This document shows, piece by piece, positions 46,899 to 58,899 of a stretch of 64,000 nt of DNA. This stretch comes from Ampelocalamus luodianensis. Lineage: Eukaryota > Streptophyta > Magnoliopsida > Poales > Poaceae. Position numbers and translations under genes: made by a program. The notes beneath the pieces were generated by a model that did no database searches, was not told the origin of the DNA, and saw nothing but the letters and a program-made list of their open reading frames with translations. The first letter of the stretch is position 1; every line of letters begins with the position of its first letter. Location of the stretch: assembly GCA_036346255.1 (NCBI GenBank), contig CM070639.1:6830001-6894000 (forward strand), read 5' to 3'.

Positions 46899-49800
46899 GG
46901 CCTTGACCTCAAATATACCCTCCTCGATGGTGAGAAGGGAGACATCAAAGGTACCACCTCCAAGGTCAAAGATGAGGACATTCTTCTCACCAACGCTGGC
47001 AGCCTTCTTGTCAAGACCATAAGCAATAGCAGCAGCTGTTGGCTCATTGATGATACGCATGACATTGAGGCCAGCAATGACCCCGGCATCCTTGGTGGCC
47101 TGCCTCTGTGAGTCGTTGAAGTAGGCAGGAACGGTAACAACAGCATTCTTGATGGTGGTGCCAAGGTAAGCTTCTGCGATTTCACGCATCTTGATGAGAA
47201 CCATAGAGGAGATCTCTTCAGCTGCAAACTGCTTCTCCTCACCCTTGTACTGGACAACAATCATGGGCTTGTCACCAGGTCCAGGAATGACCTTGAAGGG
47301 CCAGAGCTTAATATCGCTCTGGACACAAGCATCAGTATATCTCCGGCCGATGAGACGCTTGGCATCTGCACAATAGCGTTCATGTGAGAAATTTGCACAC
47401 ACACCAACCTCAAACGTGATACGAAATAACTTGTGGCGCTACATGAAGAACAAAGCAAATATTGGGAAGAACATAGTAAGCTTAACCAATCTTAATGCTA
47501 TAGTGCTACCTAATCTGAAGCCATATCTAATTATAACCAGAGTCACATATGCAACTAGAATCACAGTAAATATTTTTCTAGACGTGCATAATATGCATTG
47601 GCTCCGTAGTACATATCTAATTCATCATAACAGTAACTCTGGAATGACAAACGGCAGTACCAGTTCAAAGGCATGTGAACGGGGTTATAGTAACAAGAAG
47701 CTCATTAAGGAGCAACCAGTGTCGCAAGATCCGTTCCCACTTATTTTCTGCCATGTTTCGAGACACATAATCACAAAACTGACCAAGTGTCAGATACCAA
47801 ATGGCATTAACTGATATAATGAATGAAATGACAAGTGATCGTTATCTAAAACAAGGAAACATTGTACTGTGCAATCTCAGCCAAAAGATGTGATTTTGAT
47901 TGTAATAATCACAGTGATTCAGCAAATGAGATTATTTGCATCAGAGATGCATCTGCAACTAGAATTACAGTAAATATTTTTCTAGACCTGCATAATATGC
48001 ATCAACTCTGTAGTACATATCTAATTCATCATAACAGTAACTCTGGAATAACAAACGGCAATACTAGGAAAGCAAAGGCATGTAAACGGGGTTATAGTAA
48101 CAAGAAGCTCATTAAGGAGCAACCAGTGTCGCAAGATCCGTTCCCACTTATTTTCTGCCATGTTTCGAGACACATGATCACAAAACTGACCAAGTGTCAG
48201 ATACCAAATGGCATTAACTGTAATAATGAATCAAATGACAAGTGATCGTTATCTAAAACAAGGAAACATTGTACTGTTTGTGCAATCTCAGCCGAAAGAT
48301 GGTGATTTTGATTGTAATAATCACAGTGATTCAGCAAATGGGATTATTTGCATCACAGATTGCAAAATCAGTTCAGCTTGTGCATCCACAATCAGTTCAG
48401 CACTGCATACCTTCTGACTTCTGTCTATTTTTGTCAAAAGTTTTTCTACTAAATAAGAACTTAAATGAACATAACAATGGGAGATCAGATGGTAGTGCAT
48501 GATGTAAATTGATCATCATAATGAACGCAGAAATGTGGTATGGATTTGATATCATCACCTCCCCCGTCAACTTTTTCAAGAATGAGCAGAACTCATAGGC
48601 CAAAAAAAAAAGATTTAAGCAACATTACTACTTCATCAAAATCCAGAAATCAATACAAAATTACCGGTATAACATAATGAAACAAATTTGAAAAGCAAAG
48701 TAAAAAATAAATTCAAGGAAAAAGCTTGAGCTGAAGATGGTTCAGATTGAAAACCATGAATGCTATGGTAACATAGCCTTCCATCATATCAACATCAGTG
48801 GAATAAGCGCTTGGAGATATTGTTTCATCATCAATCTGACAGCTCAAGAGTTTATTAAATGGAAATCTAGCGACATCCGAACAAAAGCATTATAAAATAT
48901 CAAAATAAAACAAATGGTAGAGCAAGCAGTAAGATCATCTGACAAAATGTCAAGACACAGACCTCAACAAACAGTGAAGTGCTTAACATGACAAAGCAAA
49001 CAGAGCTGAATTAAGAGCTCACAGACTTAATTTCATCATGTTTGCTCACAACAAACAGTTGAAAGTTTGAAACCTAGCATAAACATCCGCCGTACAATTT
49101 GTTTGATTAGATATAACCTCTCGTTGTAATTCACAATATGCAGTTGTATACAACACGGAACAACAATTATAGCATGTTTCGAGCACATTCGTAGCATGCA
49201 CAAATGATCAATTGATCTAAAGCCCATACATCCACTTGGCAGCATTGAGTACATGAACTTCAAAACTAATGCACAAATTCCAAGCAACACAATCCATGTT
49301 GAAAACATAATATTCCTCTAACAACAGATCCATCAGCACAATTATCTGTACAAATCCAGGTTGAGTAACTACCTAACGGGCACAATTAATAATAGAGTTG
49401 TCATGACAGAGACATGAACTAGGAATGTAAGAATCAAGTTCAATGCAGTTAAGTAGGCATTCAAGGGTGCAGATCTAGGTATGTTAAGCCAAATATTACT
49501 TAACCAAACAAAACCATAAAGTTCAATTACATTTGCACCGTTCTACAGAGTCTCGGGCATACAAAAAAAATGAACAGATTTAAGATTCCAGAGCAACATA
49601 GCACCAAAAAACTATCGCCCGAGGAAGCAATCCGTAGTATAGATCTACTCAAAACTAACAGATCTAAGAGCCCAGAGGAACGCACCCACTGTTAGGCAAC
49701 ACTACGCCAACAAAACCAACGGATCTGAATCACCAAATTCCAGGTTACATTACTACTAGCGACAGATCTGAATAAAGCAAATCCAATTGCAATGAAGCTA

Positions 49801-50298
49801 CAGAAAACCTAGCTCTAAGCAACTACTACCAATCAGAACCCGCTTCAGATCAGATCAATCCAAGCACAAACAGATCTACAGCTACCACGGATCTGAGCAA
49901 CCATCCATGCTCCCAACCAAACGCGCTGCAAAAATCAATCTACACCCAACTCAGATCCGGCTAAAACGCACTAAACCGAACAGAACGAAGCACCTTGGCT
50001 AGCAGTGGACTACTAATCACTTCATCAGAGCAAAGTAACAGACAGATCTGAGCAAGGATGGCATGTGAGAGAAGAGACGCTCACCGAAGACGGTGTTGAT
50101 GGGGTTCATGGCGACCTGGTTCTTGGCGGCGTCCCCGATGAGGCGCTCGCTGTCGGTGAAGCCAACGTACGACGGCGTGGTCCGGTTGCCCTGGTCGTTG
50201 GCGATGATCTCGACGCGGTCGTGCTGCCACACGCCCACGCACGAGTAGGTCGTGCCGAGGTCGATGCCGATCGCCGGCCCATCACCCTTCGCCGCCAT
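45630..50298 (-). CDS. HSC70: Cytosolic heat shock cognate 70 kDa protein
   Basis: Two exons on the minus strand: exon 1 50298-50085 and exon 2 47365-45630, GT-AG, phase 1 inside the codon for Asp72. This is the conserved intron position of plant cytosolic Hsp70s. The product is about 649 residues, normal length. Hsp70 signatures are IDLGTTYS (about 12-19), IFDLGGGTFDVSLL (about 200) and VVLVGGSTRIPRVQQLL (about 335). The C-terminus GPKIEEVD is the cytosolic EEVD motif that docks TPR co-chaperones such as HOP and CHIP. An ATP-driven chaperone in cytosol and nucleus. The ATG in MAAKGDGPAIG is preferred. Upstream are a TATA box and a perfect heat-shock element, so heat induction is likely. The 498-codon frame on the other strand is a codon-usage shadow. 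The gene appears intact. Confidence 0.96.
47551..48365. repeat. 404-bp tandem duplication in the Hsc70 intron
   Basis: Copy 1 starts at 47551 and copy 2 at 47955, both with GCAACTAGAAT. They match throughout, including GAACGGGGTTATAGTAACAAG versus AAACGGGGTTATAGTAACAAG, GCAACCAGTGTCGCAAGATC and CAAGTGATCGTTATCTAAAA. Differences are scattered substitutions and small indels. Each copy carries a matching short open frame, but it is intronic and probably not coding. Confidence 0.92.
48366..50084 (-). other. Remainder of the Hsc70 intron
   Basis: AT-rich, with no recognised gene or repeat. The donor (minus strand G/GTGAGC) is at 50084-50083. The first part of the intron has many CAGATCTGAG / AGATCT-type phrases, typical of the long leader-proximal introns of highly expressed grass genes. 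Confidence 0.55.
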
Positions 50299-50417
50299 CT
50301 CGCTGCCTCTCACTCGCTCCGGAGAACAACTGGAGGCGAAGTGGCGGCGGGGGTGAGGAGGAGGTGGAGTAGGGTTTACTGAGGTGGAGATGGAGGAGGG
50401 ACAGCGGAGGCGGGGCC

Positions 50418-50424
50418 TTTTATA
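50418..50424 (-). promoter_or_regulatory. TATA box of Hsc70
   Basis: The minus strand reads TATAAAAGG about 120 bp above the start codon, leaving a leader of roughly 90 bp. A good match to consensus in the right place. Confidence 0.75.
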
Positions 50425-50452
50425 GGGGGCGAGGGGCGCGTGGGCGATGCTG

Positions 50453-50465
50453 TTCTAGAAGGTTC
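50453..50465 (-). promoter_or_regulatory. Heat-shock element of Hsc70
   Basis: TTCTAGAAGGTTC: three alternating 5-bp units (TTC, GAA, TTC with 2-bp spacers), a perfect minimal HSF site, about 30 bp upstream of the TATA box on the gene's strand. Confidence 0.8.
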
Positions 50466-51426
50466 CTGGGGTGTGGGTCGGGGGGGTTGGAGCCGTTGAG
50501 ATCTGATCGTGCGGTCGAGGGCGCGCGGGGGTGTCCTTTTGGCAGGCGCCTTTCAGATTGGGCGGTTCAAACGGCTCTTTTTGGGACTTCCGCGAAAGAG
50601 TTTGCTTTCTGATGCGCCGAATGAATCTAATTCACTCGTGACAGAGACTTAACATGTGGGTTAACCCTCTCTAAGTACCATGTTTGTTTGTTGTATAGGT
50701 GAAGTTTCATGTGACTGTATTCTTTCAAAGTTTTTTTGGGGGGCTTTCATACTTTATTTTGGAGCACATAATGCATAACAAGAATGTGAAACCACTGTAT
50801 ATTTGGCATTGGATATGAGATAAATATCACGAGAGAGTGGGTGCTCAGTAAGGGAACAAAGGGGGTAATTCGGTCATTCCCATGGGTCCCCACCCCTGAC
50901 TTAATTATTTTTTTATTTTGAAAACTCCTAAAAGAAGCTGACCGGAGACCATTGTGGTCCCAAGAAAAATATCAAGCGGAAACATGACATTGATGCAGTT
51001 AGTCGTTTTCGAGTGGCCAAATCCCAGATCGGGTGTTTATTTTTTCAGCGATTTTTCAGAAAAAACGCAATCACATGCAATTGTTCACGGCAAGGGCGGT
51101 CATAGGTCAAAGCATAAGCAGGGCACAGTCACGCGCCACAGCCTCCGGGTCCAAAACCGAAATAAGACTAGTGAGGCTAAATGAAAAAATCGATCTTTAG
51201 CGACAAACATGCAATCCCATCTAGGTCAAAGCATAAGCAGGGCACAAGTGAGTTGTCGGAACATCTCTATTGCGCTGAACGGAGTACAAGTGGTCAGATA
51301 TTGGCTACACCACTAAAAGCTAAAATTTGAGTGGAGCTGCCCCCACTCAGTCTTGTTTTGGTTCACCCCTGATTGTTCCAATGCATAGAGAATATTGAGT
51401 ACAAAATAACTAGATGACATGCCCTA
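50466..51426. other. Upstream of Hsc70, nothing else recognised
   Basis: GC-rich promoter-proximal part, then AT-rich DNA. A 24-bp phrase containing GGTCAAAGCATAAGCAGGGC occurs twice (about 51103 and 51224), a small duplication of unknown meaning. Confidence 0.5.
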
Positions 51427-52354
51427 TGAGTAGGCAGGGGCGGAGCCCAGTAGGACACTGGGTCAAAAAAAATAATGGGGATTAACCCATATATACCATG
51501 TGTGCACCCTGTGCTCTAAAAGTTGTGCAGCTCGGTCCAGTCCAATCTCTCGATCTCTTGCATCCCTGCGGCTCCACTTTCACGAGTCGCGGCTGGGCCC
51601 AGGACAAATGGACGACGCAGTAGTACGACCCAGTTGGCACAAGCAGTCAACACAGCTCAATAGCAGTGGCACGCCCGCACGCATCGAAGCCAGTAGTCCA
51701 ACACTAGCAGCCGCATGCATCGCTCCCAGCCATGCCTCGCGTGAGTGCGTCGTGTCGCATGGCCGTGGAGTCTGCATCTCTTCTTCTCCCTCTCGGCTCC
51801 TGCGGCTCACGATTTGCCTCGTCTCGCCTAGTCGATGGACGATGGTCGTAGCCCCTTGTGCCGAAGCTCGGAGGGAGGCCTTAGCCGCAGCCCATGCCGG
51901 CCATGGTGTCCCTCGCCCAGTCGCCCGTCGGAAGGACCAAGTCATGAATCGTGGAATCGAATTATGGCATGTGGCACATCTTGAGTTCTTCTGATTTCTT
52001 TCAGGCAACAAGACTAAACTTGTGAATTATGGTTTCAATGTGATGATTTTTCGTTGGTTTTTTCTTGAAATGTAGGGTTAATATTTAGGGTTTCAATTTG
52101 GGTTTTTAGAATACTAGCCTTGTTCATTGCAAATCGGACGAAGGTGAAATTGCTACTGATCGTGACCCATCATCCATGTACTCATGTTGGACCAAGCTTT
52201 GGATTCGACTTAAAGTTTTTGACTATAATGTCAAGTAAGTATGCTCCTGGTTCTAGATGTATGTTTCTAATATATTATTCTTTAACTGTTGAGTTTTTGA
52301 ATAATCGGCAAATGGCAGTTTTTTTCTTTAATTTGCTAAGCATTTTGATCGCTA

Positions 52355-55300
52355 TGTGAGGACCCCAATTCATTTGACTTGTAATGCTTAACCAACCACC
52401 TGGCCCTAGCATCACAAATCAAATAAACCGAGCCTCGAGATATGTATACTTCCCGCACAGTATACACACTCGCCACAAAATTATGCATCAACTCCATTCC
52501 AAACATAGAGTCCAAACATTACAAGACTTCAAGCGTAAGGTAAACAACGGTAGATTATTACGCACTGTGGTCGACTGCCAAAAGGTACACAACTATCGGA
52601 AGATAGACAATGAAACAAAGTGCCATAAGATGGCTATAAACAAAGCCAATCGCGTGCCTTCAACCCACAAAGCATCGATCGACCGCCAAGCCTAGTCGTC
52701 ATACACGGCGGCAAAGACAACTCACGTGGGGGCCTGGGGCTCACCTTCTTCCTCTGCAACAAAACATTAAGCAAAGCGGTGAGTACAAAAATGTTTTTGT
52801 ACTGCAAGACTCGACGTGTGAACTAGCGGACTGTTCATAAGCTACATGCGAGCTTATTTGGTGGAGGCCATATGTTTCATTTGCACAAAGCCAAATTTAT
52901 TTGCAATAATGTAATACTGATTTGAAGGCAAATTTGCAGTTCATTTTAGTTGAAATAACAATATGATAATAATAACAAAAGAGTAAAGGAAAACAACCTA
53001 GAAGTGACTATCCCAATAGTCACCATTAACAATAGCACGAATCCCATTCGTACCACCCATCAAGTTTTAATTTAAAAGGTTGTAGTCTAACTCTGGAAGA
53101 CCTTGCCAAGCGTGTCCATAACCTAGGGCGAGACTATTCGAATAGTTTTAACTCGCAGGTGTACTATCTACCCACACTTCGCATCGCTTTTAAGCCAAAG
53201 CACACTTCCGAATGTATGCACACACACTAAGTCCTCGAGACTTTTTCCAATATTGTGTATTAACTACGAGCCTCGTATGGATAGAAATCCATACGCTTAC
53301 ATGGTAAAGCCGAAAGACAACTACCCACTCGGGATAAAGCTTTTGGACAACTACCATGCTCCCAACACCATCCTCATGCGACCTCCTGCGACCGAGCCAA
53401 TACACGCCAAAGTACTAGGTCAAGAGAGGTCCCATACCCTCTAGTGTGGTTAGCACGCTAAAATGCTTGGTTTAGTGTAACAAGATGTTTGGTCCTTGTT
53501 GACTCGGCACCTTTCCAATCACACCCAACAGATCACACCAAAACTTACCATTGTGCCCAAGTCTAAATCGTTTTGTTTTCATTTTTAGTTTTGCAATTAG
53601 ACATAGCACAAGTCGGAACATAAGAACAATAATAATTTTATAGATCAAGATCATCGACTAAGTCGATGATCGCCCAATGCTACCTAAGCTAAGCATGGCT
53701 AAACAATCGAACTCAGAATCTACTAAGTGATAAAAGTTCATCCAACGAACTCTAATCACAAAGAAGTAACCTAGGCTCGGTAGTAGAGATCAATATTTTA
53801 CCTACGTGGATATGCAACTACGGATTTAACTAATCAATTTAACACAAATTAAGCAATGCATACATACAATTTGAAACAAAGTATTAGACTTTAAAATACT
53901 TTGGGATAAACATGATCAAATCGCTTGTATATGCTGCTCGCCGGAAGGATCAACTCGCTGCGCAGGTTCACTCTCAAACGCACCGGATTCGTCGCAATCT
54001 ATCGATCGAGTAAAAACAACGAATAAGAACAAATAACGCCGACAACAACCAAAATTTCAATAACAGGCAAGAAAAATCAAAAACACCGAATATAGTTTCT
54101 CGCGATTGATCTGCCCAAACACACTTATTGCTCATGAAAACCATAACGTTGAAAAATCAATCCTCTTATATGTTTTATTCTTTTGACAGACTTTGATGGT
54201 GATTGTGTGCACATCTATTAACTAAGCATCAAATTACCACATCTAAACAACTAGCTATTCTAAGCAACCAACATTAGTGATAAGATCACTTAAACCTACA
54301 AGAAGCTATTGAAACACTAACTAGTTAATTAGCCAACTACTAGGTGCTAACAAATTTTCTAACTAAGGTTGGGCTTTAATAAAATTCAGCTACTAACACA
54401 CCTAAGCATCACACCAACATATAGTAAGGTTAACAATTTCAGCATGCTACTACTACAAGGCCTTACTATACTTGTAAAAGCAAGAATCACAAGTACAGAG
54501 ACAAAACAACTAGTTCCAATAAACTTCTCTTTGATCATTCATGCCAAAAAAGCTTTGAAACCTATTGATACTAACTAACCGATTTCATGCTAACCACTAC
54601 TACTTAGGGGAGTCATCAAGCACTAACAAGATTAGAATAGCAAGCAATGCTACCAATTTCAGTTTACTGACAACAGAGAAAAACGACAACAAAGAAAAGC
54701 TACATGGAACTTGTGACTAATTTTCTTCCAAACTTCAATTCCATCTTGGCTAATGCATGAGAGTGAACTAATAGATATTCATAAGATTGATTAGCAGCTA
54801 AAGAATTTGCTTAAAGGGAGTGGGCCCCACTCACATAGAGGCGAAAGAAGGAACAGAGAGATAGAGCAGAGGATGGCTCGCGCTCGACTGGATTCGCCGC
54901 CGGCGGAGTGGTGGCGCGTAGAGGTGACAACCAAAATGGGTTCTTTGGTGGATCTGAAGTCAAGGTGGTCTCGAGGCGTGGGAGATGCACTGTGCGGCGT
55001 GGCGGCGGATGCGGCGCGCCGTGGAGGTGACAAGGCGCATCGCGCGGAGAAGAAGAGGGTGTAAACTAGCGCGCGACGAGCATCGGTGAGACCCGAACTC
55101 ACCTAATGACGCGGAGCTAAGGTGGTCGCCGAGATGGCTCGCGACGAGAACTCGCGGGCGAGGCGGCCACCGTCGGCAAGAACTCGAGGTGAAGGAGAGT
55201 GGGTGAGTGATCGGGAAGGAAGATGGAGTCCGTGCGATGCTCACCGAGAGAAGAATCGAGTGAAACTTCACGGAGAAGACGTGGCGCGGTGGAGGCGGAT

Positions 55301-56312
55301 TCGACCGGAGTTGGAGAAGAAGGCCCGCGCGCAGCTCCTCGGTGATGGAAACTCCGAATTGATGGAGGAGTTGAGCTCCACAGGGTGCAAGGCACGCCGT
55401 GATGCGGTCGAGGTTGGCCGGAGACCACCGGAGTAGCCGAACGCCGAAACGGCGTGGCGACGCTCTCGGCTCCAGGAGCTCAGGGGAGAAGAATGGCAGC
55501 GGAGGAGAAAGAAACCGGGGTAGGTGACTCCCTCGACAGCTTAAGAAGAGGAGGACGGAGGCGCGAGGTGGAGGTGGTAGCTCGGCGAGGTGACCGGCGA
55601 GGCGACGTGGCGGCACGCATGCGCGGGGCGCGGTGAAATGCGCGGCGGGAGAGGCACGGCGCCACAGCGCCGCGTGGAGAGAGGTGCCGCCGTGGGACCG
55701 GCCGACAAGAGAGAGAGAGCGACTCGGCCGAGGTGGTTCGGTCGGACCAGAAGCGAAAAGGGTCCGGTCGGAGTTTGACTCGGGCTCGGGTTCGGACCCG
55801 ATGAATAGTATTTACAGATTGGATTTTTAAAAGGCTGAGAGAATTTGGGGAATTTTTAGAGGTATCTCCCGAGTTCCAAAAATTCTGAAATTTTTATGGA
55901 AGCTTACTGGGACAGAGGACAACCTTGTGTAATTTTTCCAGGAATTTTCATGCAATAGATTTCTCACAAGAAAATTCACAAGCTGCTGTCCCAAGGTTTG
56001 ACCAGATTTCTAAACTGGTTTGACTTGGCTATTGGAAATAGCAAACAAAATCTAAAAATTGTGAAACTTTTCAGAGAGGGATCTAGGATGGTCAAGACGA
56101 TAGGAAAAATACTTGCAGAGGATGATCACAAGTTTAAGGTCAAGAATTTTGTTGACAACAACTTCCATTCACAAGAATAAATTCAAAAAAAAAATGGAAA
56201 TTGCTAGGGGAAAATTTAGAAAACTTCCAAATGATTTCATGAGGCATCAAAAGTTTTTATTTCTCCTCATAATTTTACATTTGAAACATAAACCTAACTT
56301 AGGGCTGTTACA
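52355..56312 (-). repeat. 3' LTR of gypsy element 2 (3958 bp)
   Basis: TGTGAGGACCCC ... GGGCTGTTACA, collinear with 33643-37820. A purine tract GGGGGAGATT on the minus strand precedes it. It shares the stem-loop near 52775-52805 and the GC-rich right half (54830-55790). Frames inside are not genes. Confidence 0.9.
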
Positions 56313-56319
56313 AATCTCC

Positions 56320-57917
56320 CCCTTACAGAATCTCGCCCAGATTCGATCACTGGAAAAGAAGGACTGTAATCTCAGACGGAGACGATCTTCCCGCTCCCAA
56401 GTGACTTCGTCCTCTGAGTGATTCGACCAGCGAACTTTAAGGAACTTGATCACACGGTTCCTCGTTCAAGTCCAGCTTCTTCGAGGATACGAACGGGCGC
56501 TCACGATAGGACAGATCCTCCTACACATCGATATTTTCCAATGGCGTTTCTCAACCTAACACGGAGGCACTTCTTCAATTGCGATACATGGAAAATATCA
56601 TGCACTCCTTCGAGTGTAGCCGGCAATTCTAACTTGTATGCAACAGTTCCCACTTTCTTGATGATGCGACACGCCCGACATATCGAGGAGCCGCTTGCCC
56701 TTGACAAAACGACGATGTCCCTTCAAAGGTGAGACTTTGAGATACACAAAGTCATTGGTGGAAACTCACCACGACGACGCCGACCGCATAGCTCTTTTGC
56801 GATGAGCTACGCGCAAGTGCTCACGAATCAATCGCACTTGACTTTCACCTCATTAATTGATTACGGTCAAGAACCGTCTTTCCCGCCGGACCGTTCAATG
56901 GGTTCTCGTGATCGCCTCCCATACAAAGCCTCAAACGGTGCCATACCGAGACTAGCTGGAAGTCGTTGTTGTAGGAGAACTCGGCAAGCGGTAGGCACTT
57001 CTCCCAATTCTTCCCATAGGAAAGAACACAAGCACGGAGCATATCTTCAAGCACCTGGTTGACGCGTTCTGTCTGACCATCAGTCTGAGGATGATAGGCC
57101 GTGCTGAAGGTAAGACGAGTTCCCATGGCCTCCTGCAGACTATGCCAAAACCGAGAGTAAACAGCGCTCACTGGCGGACACAATCGTCTTGGGCACACCA
57201 TGCAAGCTCACAATCCTTGATACATAGAGTTCGCCAGAGGTTCCACACGGAGCTGAGTCTTGACCGGAAGGAAATGCGCCACTTTAGTTAGCCTGTCAAT
57301 GACAACCCAAATGGCGTCATTTCCCTTGGATGAGCGGGGCAATCCGGTGATGAAATCCATGCCCACGGAATCCCACTTCCACTCTGGCACTGGCAAAGGC
57401 TGAAGAAGACCTGCTGGACGCTGATGCTCGGCCTTGACACGACAACATACGTCGCATCTGGCAACGAACCTGGCAATCTCGCGCTTCATGCGAGTCCACC
57501 AGAATCTCTGACGCAGATCTTGGTACATTTTGGTGGCCCCGGGGTGAATAGACAAAGGGGAATCATGGGCCTCATGGAGAATCAAATCCCGCAATTCTGG
57601 GACCTTTGGGACCACGAGACGCTGCCCAAATCGCACAACACCATGCTCATTTTCTGAGAAACACCTGGCTATCCCATCCTTGATATTCTGCTTAATCTGG
57701 TTCACACCGTCATCTGATTGCTGTGCTGCCTTGACTTGATCCACCAAGGTTGGTTGCACAACCAAGGCGACAAGGAACCATGCTCAACCAAACCCAAGTT
57801 GAGACGCTGAAATTCTGCAAGAAGTGCCGGTTGCTGCTCTTGGATCATCAAAGTATTGCAATACACCTTTCGGCTAAGTGCATCAGCAACCACATTGGCC
57901 TTGCCAGGATGATACTG
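56320..57917 (-). pseudogene. Gypsy element 2 pol: integrase and chromodomain, truncated
   Basis: Minus strand, high to low. ADALSRKVYCNTLMIQEQQP (RNase H to integrase linker, about 57890); integrase zinc region (SIHPGATKMYQDLRQRFWW, about 57530); core IWVVIDRLTKVAHFLPVKTQ (about 57300); then frameshifted blocks with LEDMLRACVLSYGKNWEKCL (about 57030) and AYKLELPATLEGVHDIFHV; and VIKFLKVRWSNHSEDEVTWE near 56420. Many short deletions break the frame. No RT survives. Confidence 0.85.
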
Positions 57918-58649
57918 AAAAGGGTCCGGTCGGAGTTTGACTCGGGCTCGGGTTCGGACCCGATGAATAGTGTTTACAGATTGGATTTTTAAAAGGCTGA
58001 GAGAATTTGGGGAATTTTTAGAGGTAGCTCCCGAGCTCCAAAAATTCTTAAATTTTTATGGAAGCTTACTGGGACAGAGGACAACCTTGTGTAAGTTTTC
58101 CAGGAATTTTCATGCACTAGATTTCTCCCAAGAAAATTCACAAGCTGTTGTCCCAAGGTTTGACCAGATTTCTAAACTGGTTTGACTTGGCTATTGGAAA
58201 TAGCAAACAAAATCTAAAAATTGTGAAACTTTTCAAAGAGGGAGCTAGGATGGTCAAGATGATAGGAAAAATACTTGCAGAGGATGATCACAAGTTTAAG
58301 GTCAAGAATTTTGTTGACAACAACTTCCATTCACAAGAATAAATACAAAAAAAATGGAAATTGCTAGGGGAAAATTTAGAAAACTTCCAAATGATTTCAT
58401 GAGGCATCAAAAGTTTTTATTTCTCCTCATAATTTTACATTTGAAACATAAACCCTAACTTAGGACTGTTACACGCTACTTCTTTATCATTGTACATTGT
58501 CATCGGTTATATTGAATTATTGATGCTAAACTACTGGACACATTACTATTTAGTACAATATTGCTTAAAAATTATATATGTTGTTATATGTATATAGTGA
58601 AGCGGTGAACCTAGGTTATTTTTGTTCTAGTTCCACCCCCATGAGTAGG

Positions 58650-58899
58650 AGAACGAGAACTAGAAATGCTACCCGTTGGTTAGACCTTGAAATGCAGGAA
58701 TCAACCACTGAAACTCGCTAAGATCTTAAAAAATGTTGAATCCTTTCACTTGGGACTTGGTAGTGACATGACAATCAGCCTTAGGCTCCACCGTCCAAAG
58801 CTAGTACAAGGATAGTTGTAGTTTCTATTCTCATGGTTCCTATTAAGCAAAGTTGCCAACACACACAGAGAGACATGGTGTCAATGACAAGGATAGGGG
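58650..58899. other. Short unassigned stretch
   Basis: Between the hAT duplication and the first recognisable transposase codons. It may be the degraded N-terminal part of the transposase relic. Confidence 0.4.

Larger units (their letters stand above)
52355..58473 (-). mobile_element. Gypsy element 2, complete by its ends but internally deleted
   Basis: Flanked by an exact CGCTA (52350-52354 and 58474-58478). Minus orientation: 5' LTR remnant 58473-57918, pol fragment 57917 to about 56320, 3' LTR 56312-52355. One deletion removed the rest of the 5' LTR, leader, gag, protease and most of RT. The junction is near 57917, where pol (GATACTGA) passes straight into LTR interior (AAAAGGGTCCGG). 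The surviving 556 bp of the 5' LTR differ from the matching part of the 3' LTR by about 13 substitutions by eye, roughly 2 percent, so the insertion is fairly recent. Confidence 0.9.
51435..58641. mobile_element. Nonautonomous hAT element containing gypsy element 2
   Basis: Left end CAGGGGCGGAGCCCAG; right end ...CTAGTTCCACCCCCA, which in reverse complement matches apart from transitions. The flanking duplication TGAGTAGG is exact on both sides (51427-51434 and 58642-58649). Taking out gypsy element 2 and one copy of its CGCTA leaves about 1.08 kb of hAT. Its interior has a GC-rich part (51500-52000) open on both strands but without recognisable domain. The transposase would have been supplied in trans; the relic just to the right (58900-60824) is outside this duplication and is a separate element. 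Confidence 0.8.

Noticed and set aside
45615..47111. 498-codon plus-strand open frame
   Set aside because: Lies exactly antisense to the Hsc70 second exon. Val/Leu/Arg-rich, no domain; an effect of GC3-rich codons on the opposite strand.
51500..52011. 164- and 143-codon frames
   Set aside because: Mutually antisense, inside a nonautonomous hAT element, no recognisable domain.
52355..58473. An intact, autonomous retrotransposon
   Set aside because: Ends and duplication are intact but gag, protease and RT are deleted and integrase is frameshifted.
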